This document shows positions 43,617 through 54,000 of a stretch of 62,952 bases of DNA, piece after piece. The stretch lies in the NCBI GenBank assembly GCA_005792545.1, contig SXRM01000257.1:1-62952 (forward strand), in the 5' to 3' direction. The notes beneath the pieces are model-generated. The model was not told the DNA's origin. It was given only the letters and a program-made list of their open reading frames with translations, and did not search any database. The stretch is from Pseudomonadota bacterium (GTDB lineage: Bacteria > Myxococcota_A > UBA9042). The position numbers and the translations under genes are program-made. The stretch's first letter is position 1. Every line of letters begins with the position of its first letter.

Positions 43617-45725
43617 ATGACCACTCGATTTGAGCGTGCCCAGCGTTGGGCACTGGGCCTGGCCACAGCGACACTGTTCGCCGCCGCGCCCGTCCAAGCC
43701 GCGGTGCCCGCGACCGCAACGTTGGAAGGCGTGCTGACTTCGGCTGGCGGGGGTCCCGCGGCGGACGGCAACTACACGTTGACTTTGGCGGTCTACGCCC
43801 AGCAGACCGGTGGCACCGCGGTGTGGACGGAGACGGCGGCAGTGGCAGCCAAGGGTGGCCAGTTCGGCTGGCAGCTCGGCAGCAAGACGCCGCTTTCCGC
43901 AACGGCACTCAACCTGTCTGCCGCGTGGCTCGGCGTCACCATCGGCTCCGACCCTGAGCTCGCACGCCAACCACTGGGTTCTGCGCTCTACGCCCAGCGT
44001 GCGGCCGTCGCAGACAGCGTAGACTGCTCCGGGTGCATCAAAGCAGGGGCATTGGACGGGGCGGTGCTGCAGCCGTACGCCAAGGCCGCCGACCTCGGCA
44101 ACTACGCCAAAGCATCGGATTTAAGCGGCTACGCCAAGGCGAGCGACCTTGGCGGCTTTGCCAAGACCTCGGACCTCGACGCCTACGCAAAAGTGGCTTC
44201 GCTCGCCGCGGTCGCTGCCAGCGGCAGCTTCAACGACCTTAAGGACAAGCCGGCGCTGGCGGATGTCGCCAAGACCGGCAACTACGGAGACTTGCTCAAC
44301 AAGCCCGTCACGGCCAAAATCGGATCCAGCTGTGGCAGCGGTTTGGTTCTCAACGGCTTCAAGGCCGACGGATCGCTGGACTGTGGCCCACTGCAGGTGC
44401 CAGCCGACGCCATCGACGAGATCTCCAATGGCTTGATTTGGAATCAGTTTATCGACTCGGCGCCAGGCGGCACCGGCATCAAGATTCCCGATGGCTTGGG
44501 CGCTGGCGTCTCGGACAGCATTGCATTCCCCGACATCGGCCTTGCGCAGGCCATCTGGGTCGAGGTCGACGTTTTCAACTCCGACCTGTCGCACATCACA
44601 GTCGAGTTGTTCGGACCCGGCATGAGCGCGCCTTATATCCTGTACAGCAAAAGCAAGACCGGCCAGAAGCTCAAAGCCGCGTTCAACAAGGACACGGCCA
44701 TCGTCCAAGGCGACATGAACAAGGACTGGATCGGCAAGAACATCAAGGGCACCTGGTCGATTACCGTCAAGGACCCCGTGGACAACCAACTGGGCCCAAC
44801 GGTCGACGGTGACTTCTCTTGGTCGCTACATATCCAGACGCTGTCCAATAAGAAGGTCCAGATCAAGGGCAACCTGTTGGTCGATGGCAGCGTCAAGGTC
44901 GGCGCCGACAGCGCGGACTGCACGGCGCTCAACGCCGGCGCAATTCGCTGGACTGGCACCGTGTTCCAAGGCTGCAACGGCAAGGTGTGGACCGGGTTGC
45001 AGGGCGCCGACGGCAGTTCGCCCGGCTCAGCGGCGTTGACCTGCAAGACGTTGCACAAAGAGTTTCCCAACTTGGGCGACGGCACCTACTGGCTCGACCC
45101 CAACGGCGGCAGCGCGGGCGACGCCTTTCAGGCCCCATGTAACATGACGCGCGACGGCGGCGGTTGGACCATGGGCGTCAAGATGTGGTACCAGAACGGG
45201 ATGAACGGCACGACGGGCGCGGTCGGCAGCATCGGCGACGCGCTGCAACTCAAAGGCAACCCGTGGAAGTTGTCAGACACCCAGATCAAGGAGATCATTG
45301 GCACCGACAACAACTTTGACGTCATGTTCGACCAGGCGAACTACAACACCAGCTACTCATCTGGCAACTACGAGTACGCGGTGTTGTACAACTACACGGC
45401 CACTTGGACCTGGGCAAAAGTCGTGCCGGCTTCCAGCACCACGACCAGCGTCAAATCGTATCGCATCAGCGATCAGGCGGTTGCCTGGACCGGGAATTTC
45501 CAGTGCGGCGACGTCGGCGGCTGGGGCATCAACTGTTACAACATCACCGCTGGCAGCAACCCGCAAGGCGGCGCCGGTTGCAACATCAACATGGGCACAG
45601 CCAGCAACGGCGGTTGGCACCATCTCTACATGGCCGAATCCAACACAGACACGTACATCTACTTGTGCAACGGCCCACAGCACAGCTCCGGCCACAACAT
45701 CAACCACCGCTACTGGTTCAGGTAG
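43617..45725 (+). CDS. Secreted fibre-like protein with P-domain and fibrinogen-like C-terminus
   Basis: 702 residues. Signal peptide (LATATLFAAAPVQA). An N-terminal beta domain of the TATLEGVLTSAGG..ADGNYTLTLAVYA type ends with QPLGSALYAQRA. A phage-tail-fibre-like repeat follows: YAKASDLSGYAKASDLGGFAKTSDLDAYAK and SFNDLKDKPALADVAKTGNYGDLLNKP. Next comes a proprotein-convertase P-domain pattern (VEVDVFNSDLSHITVELFGPG...IKGTWSITVKDPVDNQLGPTVDGDFSWSLHIQ). The C-terminal 230 residues begin like fibrinogen-related domains: CKTLHKEFPNLGDGTYWLDPNGGSAGDAFQAPCNMTRDGGGWTM. An extracellular adhesin or lectin is inferred. It is convergent with the PilZ gene. Confidence 0.85.
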   Translation: MTTRFERAQRWALGLATATLFAAAPVQAAVPATATLEGVLTSAGGGPAADGNYTLTLAVYAQQTGGTAVWTETAAVAAKGGQFGWQLGSKTPLSATALNLSAAWLGVTIGSDPELARQPLGSALYAQRAAVADSVDCSGCIKAGALDGAVLQPYAKAADLGNYAKASDLSGYAKASDLGGFAKTSDLDAYAKVASLAAVAASGSFNDLKDKPALADVAKTGNYGDLLNKPVTAKIGSSCGSGLVLNGFKADGSLDCGPLQVPADAIDEISNGLIWNQFIDSAPGGTGIKIPDGLGAGVSDSIAFPDIGLAQAIWVEVDVFNSDLSHITVELFGPGMSAPYILYSKSKTGQKLKAAFNKDTAIVQGDMNKDWIGKNIKGTWSITVKDPVDNQLGPTVDGDFSWSLHIQTLSNKKVQIKGNLLVDGSVKVGADSADCTALNAGAIRWTGTVFQGCNGKVWTGLQGADGSSPGSAALTCKTLHKEFPNLGDGTYWLDPNGGSAGDAFQAPCNMTRDGGGWTMGVKMWYQNGMNGTTGAVGSIGDALQLKGNPWKLSDTQIKEIIGTDNNFDVMFDQANYNTSYSSGNYEYAVLYNYTATWTWAKVVPASSTTTSVKSYRISDQAVAWTGNFQCGDVGGWGINCYNITAGSNPQGGAGCNINMGTASNGGWHHLYMAESNTDTYIYLCNGPQHSSGHNINHRYWFR

Positions 45726-45741
45726 CCAGGCAGACGGCGCT

Positions 45742-45774
45742 GGCGCCATCCGCAGGCAGCGAGCGGGTGGCGCC
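45742..45774. terminator. Strong hairpin between convergent genes
   Basis: GGCGCCATCCGC - AGGCAGCGA - GCGGGTGGCGCC: a 12-bp stem with one G-U pair and a 9-base loop, lying 17 bases after the + gene stop and 22 bases before the - gene stop. It lacks a clear T-run but is positioned to end transcripts from both sides. Confidence 0.5.
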
Positions 45775-45795
45775 TGGAGCGCGGTCGTTTCAGAT

Positions 45796-46662
45796 TCAGT
45801 TCTTGCGCAAGTGCAGCGGTAGCTCGGACCGCGAGATCGGCCGGCTCGGTCCGTCGGGCCCCCTGCCATAGCCGGTTGCGATTTCTTGGATGCGTTGGGA
45901 GCAGAACTGCGTCAGTTCGGCGCGCTGGTCCGGCGGCAACGGCGCAAACCGCGCTTGCACGCCGGCATACGTGCCGTCTTCGCCGGTCACCATTCGCTCG
46001 GCCAGGGCGTGCAAGATGAACTCTTCGTCGGTCTGCGGGTGGATGAGCACAATGTGCAAGCGCCGACCGACTTCGCAGCGGTGCTTTGGGCGCAAGAAAA
46101 TCGAACCGCCAGCAGCGCAGCGGTCCGCGAAGGCGGTCAGGCGGTCAACGCTCGCGGGTGCCACCTCGACGACGACTGGCCGCAGCTCAATCGTGCCGCG
46201 GGTGCTCAACATCGGCGCCTCGACGATTTCGCCCGCCTCGCGCATTTTCTTCAACATTTCACGGACATGTGGCGGTGGCAATTGGTCGCGCAAGTTCTGG
46301 CTGCTCTCACTGAAGCCTGCGCTGATGCGCTTGGCGCGCAGCGTCAAGACGAAAGCATCCCAAGTCGCCTGCATTTCCGCTGCGATGCCATAGAACTCCA
46401 GGCCCAGGCCGGTGCCGGTCGGCGACTGCAACTGGCTGCTGATAACGCGGCGGACGACCGCAAACGACTGCAGCATGGTTCCGCTCGGCAGCTCGACCTT
46501 GATTTGAATGACCTGGTTTTCCTTGAATGCCGGCGAGGCCATGCGCACGAACAGGCCCTTGCGCGAGACGTCGCCGGTCACAAAGTCCCGCCAGAGCCCG
46601 GCGGCAAACAGGCCGACCTTGAGCGCAACCGGGTGGCGCGTGAAGTTGCGGCTGCTGTGCAT
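45796..46662 (-). CDS. Double PilZ-like domain protein
   Basis: 288 residues, cytoplasmic. The first domain (RNFTRHPVALKVGLFAAGLWRDFVTGDVSRKGLFVRMASPAFKENQVIQIKVELPSG...GTGLGLEFYGI) has the DxSxxG motif of PilZ; the Arg motif is reduced (TRHP). A second PilZ-like unit (LTAFADRCAAGGSIFLRPKHRCEVGRRLHIVLIHPQTDEEFILHALAERMV...YAGVQARF) follows a helical linker and lacks a clear DxSxxG. Such proteins bind or once bound cyclic di-GMP and control motility or surface traits in myxobacteria. An AAAGGG ribosome site precedes the ATG. Confidence 0.78.
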   Translation of the reverse strand: MHSSRNFTRHPVALKVGLFAAGLWRDFVTGDVSRKGLFVRMASPAFKENQVIQIKVELPSGTMLQSFAVVRRVISSQLQSPTGTGLGLEFYGIAAEMQATWDAFVLTLRAKRISAGFSESSQNLRDQLPPPHVREMLKKMREAGEIVEAPMLSTRGTIELRPVVVEVAPASVDRLTAFADRCAAGGSIFLRPKHRCEVGRRLHIVLIHPQTDEEFILHALAERMVTGEDGTYAGVQARFAPLPPDQRAELTQFCSQRIQEIATGYGRGPDGPSRPISRSELPLHLRKN

Positions 46663-46989
46663 GGCGACCCTTTGTTGCTGCGCCTGTGCGCATTGGCCGT
46701 TTCGCGGCGGTTGGGGCTAGCCTTGCGCTCTGCGAAGGAGTAGCCCGCCAGCATCAGCTGCACGACGCTGCGCCGCCGCTGGCCGTGCAAGTCTAAGCGT
46801 CCCAACCGGCCATGCAATCCGCGGCACATGTCTGTCGCGGATATAACCGCTTCCGCATTGTGTTCGACAGACACCTTTTCAGGCCACACACTGTGGCTGC
46901 CGCTCGCCAACAGGCATCTGTCCACCATGCTAACAATTGTCAGGCGGCTGCTGCTGGCGCGCACACAATGCGCGCGTTTTCCCAGGCAA
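46663..46989. other. 327-bp intergenic region with several palindromes
   Basis: No gene is supported here. It is upstream of the PilZ gene and downstream of the hydrolase lipoprotein gene, both on the minus strand. Inverted repeats seen: GTCTGTCG...CGACAGAC (46830-46872), CCACA-CAC-TGTGG (46884-46896), ACAATTGT (46932-46939) and GCGCGC-ACACAAT-GCGCGC (46957-46975). The last could end the hydrolase transcript; the others could be operators for the PilZ gene. No promoter could be chosen with confidence. Confidence 0.4.
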
Positions 46990-47907
46990 CTACGGAAACT
47001 TCATGGATTTAATCCAGGCGTCGATCTGAACCCATGAGTCGCGTTTGTAAAGAATGTCGTGGCCCCACGTCGATTCAATGCGCACCGTCATGTTGGCACG
47101 CAGCGGCAGCTTTTGCAGGGACGCCCGCACCAGCGATGCCGGCACCGCGGAGTCATGATCGCCGTGCAGTAGCAACAGCGGACCCTGGTATTTGTTCCAA
47201 GCCTCGAACACCGGCAGATCCAGCAGTTGCGCAAAAAACTTGGGCGAGCGCACCTTGTCGGGCTCGTCCACGGCCTTGTTCAGGCGCGTGCGGGCCATCC
47301 ACGCCTCAGCTTCGCTCCGACAGGCGTCGGTCTTGCACAGCGCGCGCATCACGTCGTCCAGGGCATCGAGACCCCCCGACAGGTTGACGACGGCCGCGAT
47401 CTGCCCGGGGTTGGCATTGGCGTGCAGCACGGCCAACGCCGCCCCCGCCGAATGACCGACCAGCACGACCGGTCGTTTGCCAAACGCTGCGCGCACGCTC
47501 TGCACGATGGCCGCCAGCTCGCGCAGGCGATGGCTGAAGTCCAGGCGGCCAAACGCCGGCGTATCGCACAAGCGGTTGACGACAGTGACCGGCCGCACAA
47601 GCGTGAAATTGCCCGCGAACTTCTGCACGAACGACCGCCACGCGCGCGGGTCATGGGCTTGACAGGCCCCGCCATCGCCTTCGATGACGATGGCAACAGG
47701 CGCCGTCGCAATGTCGCCGATGTCTGGCGTCGCGGCCACCCACTGCAGTTGGTGACCCGCGAACGTGTAAGCGCCGTCGCTGACCTTGAAGTTGTGCAAC
47801 ACCACCGGAGGTCCGGCACAGCCGCCAACCAAGGCAGCCCACGCCAGCATACCCGCAGCCAGCGCGGCCGCCGCGGCGAATCGGCAATGGGCGGGCAAGC
47901 GGAACAT
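46990..47907 (-). CDS. Alpha/beta-hydrolase lipoprotein
   Basis: 305 residues from ATG at 47907, giving a lipoprotein signal (ALAAGMLAWAALVGGCAGPP); the longer ORF start at 48066 is not supported. Hydrolase motifs: VAIVIEGDGGACQAHDPRAW (oxyanion region), VVLVGHSAGAALAVLHANANPG (nucleophile Ser), PLLLLHGDHDSAVPASLV (Asp) and ESTWGHDILYKRDSW (His). Two possible disulphide Cys pairs are present (RLCDTPAF, LCKTDACRSEA). An esterase or lipase-like enzyme in the envelope is predicted; the substrate is unknown. It is preceded by the end of the large RCC1 gene on the same strand. Confidence 0.87.
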   Translation of the reverse strand: MFRLPAHCRFAAAAALAAGMLAWAALVGGCAGPPVVLHNFKVSDGAYTFAGHQLQWVAATPDIGDIATAPVAIVIEGDGGACQAHDPRAWRSFVQKFAGNFTLVRPVTVVNRLCDTPAFGRLDFSHRLRELAAIVQSVRAAFGKRPVVLVGHSAGAALAVLHANANPGQIAAVVNLSGGLDALDDVMRALCKTDACRSEAEAWMARTRLNKAVDEPDKVRSPKFFAQLLDLPVFEAWNKYQGPLLLLHGDHDSAVPASLVRASLQKLPLRANMTVRIESTWGHDILYKRDSWVQIDAWIKSMKFP

Positions 47908-48067
47908 CGCGCTCCCAAAAGAGGCACCGCGGCATGGCAGCGGCGATGCGTGACTTTGCGGCAGCGCGACGTCGGGGTCAAGCACTGCGCCAGGCCGACC
48001 GCAGCTGCCGCCGGGCTTTGTCGTGGCCCAGGCCACCGGCACCACAGGCTGCGGGGCGTGGTCCACG

Positions 48068-51000
48068 TCAGAGCGGTTCAGTGCCCGGAATGGGCACGAC
48101 CTGGCCCTTGCTCTTGTTGACGGTGCCGTCTCCGAACTCGCCGTACCAGTTTAGGCCCCAACAACCGAGCGAGCCATCTGTGCGGACGGCGCAGCAGTGC
48201 TCGCGGCCACAGGCCAGGCGCGCCACCGAATGCACCGAGTGCACCGTTGCAGGCCGCAGGGTCTGCGGAAAGCCAAATGCCGGCTGCGACTCGCCATAAT
48301 TGTTGCTGCCCCAACACGACACGATGCCCTTGGTTTGCACCGCACAAACGTTGGTAAACCCACCCGACAACAGAGCGACTTTGTCGATGACCGGCACTTG
48401 GGGCGCCGCCGCGGCGGTATTGTACGTCAAAGGAAAGTAGTAGCCGGGCAGGCCGTATCCCGCATTGCCCGTCCAGCCATGCACGGCGCCTGCCGTGGTC
48501 AGGGCGAAAGTGGTGTGCAAATGGCTGGCCATGGCTGCTGTCGGGCCGGAGGTTGCGACCAACTGCGGGGTTGCGAGCGGGTTGTTGGTTGGCTTGTTGC
48601 CTAACAGGCCATTATCCATGCCCCAGCAGTACAGTGCGTTGGTTTTCGTTCGCGCGCAGGTGTGTGTTTCCGCCGCAACCATGCTGACGATGTCTCCCAG
48701 CCCCACCACCGCTACCGCATTGGCCTGGTAGGTTGGGGCTAGCGCTTGCACCTGGCCTGAGCCCAGCTGGCCCTTGTCGTTGCGGCCCCAGCAGTGCGCG
48801 CCATTGGACGGCCCCCATGCGCAAGCGTGATCGATGCCGACGGCTACGCCGGTCTTTGCTGCCACTCCAACCACTTCTACGGGCTTGTTTTGACTGGACC
48901 CGATCGGCACGGCTGCGCCCAAAGCCCCCGACATGTTGCTGCCCCAACAGTAGACCTTGCCGTCGGCCCGGACCGCACAGGCCTGGCTGTCGTTGGCCGC
49001 AATCGAAACTGCCTTGTCTCCGAGGCCGGTCACGGGCTTGAATGTGTTGTAATCGTTGCCTAGTGTCAGGCTGCCGCCGAGCTGACCGGACGAATTGCTG
49101 CCCGCGCACCACACGCTGGCGTCGGTCCTGATCACGCAACTGAAGCCCCAGCCGACGGCGACGTCCGTGGCGAACGGCGTCTTGCACTGACCCGCGGCGC
49201 ACACCTTGCCATTGCCGCCCATGCACGGCGTGCCGTCCTCGACGGCCGGGTGGCTGCACGCCCCGGACTTAACGTTGCACAAGTCCTGGGTGCAGTCGTC
49301 GCCGTCGGCGCAGGCTTCGAACAAGCTGCAGAGCGCCCCTTTGCTTGTCGCTGCCGACGGAGCAACCAGTATCGGGACGGCGCTTTGCACGCCCGGGCCA
49401 CTCTGGCCGGTGCCGAGTTCGCCAAAACTGCCGGCGCCCCAGCAGCGCACCTGACCGACCTTGTCGACTGCGCAGGTGTGATCGCCGCCCGCCGCTAGCC
49501 GCACGGTGTCGAACAGGTCAGCTACGGTGACTACGCCGCTGGCGTTGGCTTCGCCCTGGCCTAGCTGGCCGCTGGCGGCCGCGCCCCAGCACTTGACGGT
49601 TCCAAGCTCGCTGACACCGCACGCGTGCTGCCCGCCCGCTGCCAACGGGTTCAGCAAACCGGCTCCGCCCACCACAACGGGGAAGCCCTCCACGACCGCA
49701 GACGGGCTGCCGGTCACCTGGCCTTTGGCGTTGTCGCCCCAGCAACGCGGCTGGCCATCGGGACCTGTCGCACATGCGAAGGCATGACCGGCAGTTACCC
49801 ACTTCCAGGGCGATATCGCCTGCGCTGCTGGCTGCGGCAAGTGATTCTGCGCGTACTGACCCGTCAGCTGCTTGAGGTCGTTGTTGCCCCAGAAATAGGC
49901 AAAACCGCTGTCATTGCTCGCCAGCGAGAACTGGCCGCCGAGCGCCATTCTGCCGACTTTGGCGGTCGTCGGCTTGACGGCCAGCGCCAATGTTGGCTGG
50001 CACACCGGCGTGGAACTGGCCGCGCCGTTGCCGACCTCACCTAGGCTGTTGCTGCCCCAGCAGCGCACCTCTGTCGTGGCCTTGTCCATGGCGCACACAT
50101 GGGTCTTGCCCACCGCGACCACGCTGACATTGGACAATCCGGCGACCGTGATCGCTTTGGCCTGGTCGCCCGGTTGGCCGCCCAACTGGCACTTGTCGCC
50201 GCCGCCCCAGCACTGCACGGTGCCGGCCTTTTGCACGATGCAGGTGGTCGCGCCGCCCGCCGCGATCTGCACGGCATCTTTGGCGCCCACGACCAGATTG
50301 GGGCTGGCCAGGATGCCGCCAAAGGCGCCGGCGCCAATCTGGCCGTTGAGGTTGCGGCCCCAACACATGACCTGCCCGTCCGGGCGCAAGGCGCAGCTGT
50401 GCTCCAGGCCTGCGGCGACGTCGCTTGCCCACTTGCAAACCCCCTGGTGGCAAGCGTTGCCGCCGGTACAGGGCGACCCATCTTGGTCCGCCTTGTGCGT
50501 GCAAGCGCCGTTGGCATCGCAGCCGTCTTGGGTGCACGGGTTGCCGTCGTCGCAGTCGATCGTCTTGCATAGCGTGCCGCCGACCACCTTGCTGGTCGGT
50601 ACCACGGTTGCCCAGCCACGCGCGTAGTCATAGTCCCAGCCGCCGTCGTCCAAGCCGCCAAAACGGCCATTGCCCCAGCAGTGTATCTGGCCAACCGCAT
50701 CGCGCGCGCAGCTGAAGTCGTCGCCAACTGCCACTGACACGCACGGCGGCAGGTCCACGACTTGCCGCGGCGACAACTGCGTGCCGGTGCCGCCGTCACC
50801 CAGCTGTGCGTTGTCGTTATTGCCCCAGCACCACACGCTGCCGTCTTTGCGCACGGCGCAGGTGCTGCGGTATGCGGCGTCGAGGTGCCGCAGGTTGTCC
50901 AGGCCCGCAACGTTCTCCGGTTGCATCACGACGCCTTTGTCTGGACAGGGTTTGCCCGTGCCGTGTTGGCCGAATGAGCAACTGCCCCAGCAGCGCGCGG

Positions 51001-54000
51001 TGCCGTCCTGGAGCAGGGCGCAGCTGTGCTTTTCGCCGCTTGCGACCGCAATCGCCGGACCGACCGGGATCGTCTGCGGCGTCGCGTAGTGGTCGGGGGT
51101 GGTCTGGCCAGTTGCCATCTGCCCAAAGGTATTCCAGCCGGCGCACTTGACCACGCCGTCGACCAGCGCGCACAGGTGCCAGCCGCCGATGGCCACCGCG
51201 CTTGGCTTGCCGAATCCGGTCGGAACGGCAGGCGAAACGTACAGGGGCTTGGTGCTGCCCGTCCCGAACAATCCATAGGTGTTGAACCCTGAGCACCACA
51301 ACTCGCCGTTAGCCAGGCGGGCGCAGGCGTTGGACCAGCCCGCCGCGGCCTCGACCGCGTTGGCGATGCCTTTCATGGGCTTGGCAATCGCGATGACGCC
51401 CACTGCGGTCCCCAGGCCCAGGGTGTCGTAGTCGGTGTTCAGGCCCCAGCAGTACACCTGGCCGCCGGTGGTGGTGGCGCAGGCGCTCTTGTTGCCTGCG
51501 CTGACCTGCGCGGCGCCGGTCAGGCCCTGGACCAGGCCCGGCACTTTGTTGATGACCGGGTACCCACCGGCCGTACCGCTGGTGTCATTGCCCATTTGAC
51601 CGTGCTCGCCGTGGCCCCAGCACCACACTGTGCGATCGGCGCGCACGGCGCAGGCAAATTGGGTGCCTACGTCCAACTGCGTGGCCCACACGCACAGCCC
51701 GGCCGAGCAAAAGCGGTCCGTGGCACACGGCGTCGCGTCGGGCAAACTTGGGTTGGCGCAGCCCTTGGTCAGGTCGCATTTTTGATCCGTGCACGGGTCG
51801 CCGTCGTCGCACAGGGCATCGCTGGCCTTGAATTGGCAGCCCTTGACCGCGTCACAGCTGTCCACCGTACAAGCGACCTTGTCGTCGCAAACAATGGCGC
51901 TGCCGCCCTGACACTGTCCGTTGCTGCATGCGGTGCCGGTCAGGCACTGATTGGCATGGGTACAAGGCTTGCTGTTGTTGGCGGCGATGCAGCCGTTGTT
52001 GGGATCGCAGCTGTCGTCGGTGCAGGGATTGCCGTCGTCGCACGATGTCGCGACCCCTTTGCAGCCGCCATCGGTCGTGCAGCCGTCGCCGTTGGTGCAG
52101 GCATTGCCGTCGTCGCACTGGCCGGACTTGGCGGCGAACGTGCAGCCGATCTTGGCGTCGCAGCCGTCGTCCGTGCACAAGTTGTTGTCAAAACAGGTCT
52201 TGGGCTGGCCCTTGCATGCGCCGCTGCCGTCACAGGCGTCGCTTTGGGTGCATGCGTCGCTATCGTCGCAGCCGGTGCCCGCTTGGGTGCTGCCGATGAC
52301 CTTGCAGCCGGCCTTGGCATCGCAACCGTCGAGCGTGCACGGTTTGCCGTCGTCGCAGGACTTCGGTGCGCCCTTGCACGCACCCGTCTTGCAGCTGTCG
52401 GCGATCGTGCACGGATTGCTGTCGTCGCAGGCCTTGTCAAGGCCGGTGTGCGTGCAATTGCCGGTCTTGGCTGCGCACGCGTCCACCGTGCACGGTTCGC
52501 CGTCGTCGCAGTCGACCGGCTTGCCGCCGCAGCCGCTTTGCTTGCAGGTGTCGCTTTGGGTGCACAGGTTGCCGTCCGAGCACGGCTGGCCGTCGGCGAC
52601 GCTGGCGTTGACACAGCCGGTCAAGGCATTGCAGCTGTCGGTCGTGCACGGCTTGCCGTCATCGCAGGTCAGCTTGCTACCGGCACACATACCCGCGCCG
52701 CACACATCTGGCTGCGAGCAGAGGTCGCCGTCGTCGCACGCCGCCGTGCCCGCCACCGGCAAGTTCAAGCAGCCCTTGGTCGCGTCGCAGGTGTCCGCCG
52801 TGCAGCTGTTGGCGTCGTCGCAACTGGCGAGCTTGTGGCTACAGACACCGTTTTTGGCAAGGCAGGCGTCGGCGGTGCAGGGGTCGCCATCGTCGCAGTC
52901 CAGCGGCAGGCCGCTACACAAGCCGAGTTTGCAATGGTCCATCGGCGTGCACAGATTGCCGTCATCGCACGTGACGCCAGCTGCGACCGGCGTCGGCACG
53001 CATTTGCCCGATAGCGAAACGCACTGGTTCTTGAGGCACGCGCTGTCGTTCGCAGCGCTGCACTTGACCACGGTCGCGCTGGCCACTTCGCAGACGTACG
53101 GCGCCTGGGCCTTGTTGCAGTAGAGGGTACCATTGCACTTGGAAGCGTCGTCCTTGCCGTCGCAGTGCGGGTCGAGGTCGCAGGCGCAGATGTTCTTGCC
53201 CACGCTGCAGGCGCCAGCCACGCAGGTATCGTTGAGCGTGCACGGGTTGTCATCGCCGTTGCACCACTTGCCCTCGTACACCGCCGTCGGCTGACACTTG
53301 CCGTTTGCGGGGTTGCACAGGTTGCGCGTGCAAGGCAAACCGCCGTCGTCTGCACAGGTGACGACGGTGGCCAGGTTGACGACGCAGACGTTGTTCTTGG
53401 TGTCGCACGCCAACGTCCCGTTGCACGGATTGGAGTCGTCCTTCGGCGCGCAATCGGCCAATTGCTGGCACTGGCACACGTTGGCGCCCTGCTGGCACTT
53501 GCCGCCCAGGCAGCTGTCGTACGGCGTGCACGGGTTGCCATCGGCGTCGCAGGATCCGCCGCCATTGACCGGCGTCATCGCACACTTGCCGGTCGCGGCG
53601 TCGCACTGGTTCTGCAAACAGGTGTTGTCCTGCCCGAACGGGCACTGCACGATGGTCGCCGGATTGACGATGCACGCCTTGAGCACCGGGTTGCAATACA
53701 ACGTGCCGTTGCACAAGTCGCCGTCTTCGTACTTGCCGCAGTCCGCGTCACTTTGACACATGCACACGCTCTGCGAGGCCGTGCAGATACCGCTCTTGCA
53801 ATGATCGCCCTGGGTGCACTCGCTGCCGTCGGCGTCGCAGGTCGCGCCATCGGGCAGGACGACAGCGACGCACTTCCCCGTCTTGGGTGCGCACGCATGC
53901 TGGGTGCAACTGGTGTCGTCCACGCTCGGGCAGCTGACGACCGAAGCGGGATTCAACTCGCACACGTGCGGCAACTGCTTCAAGTTGCAGTACAGTAGCC

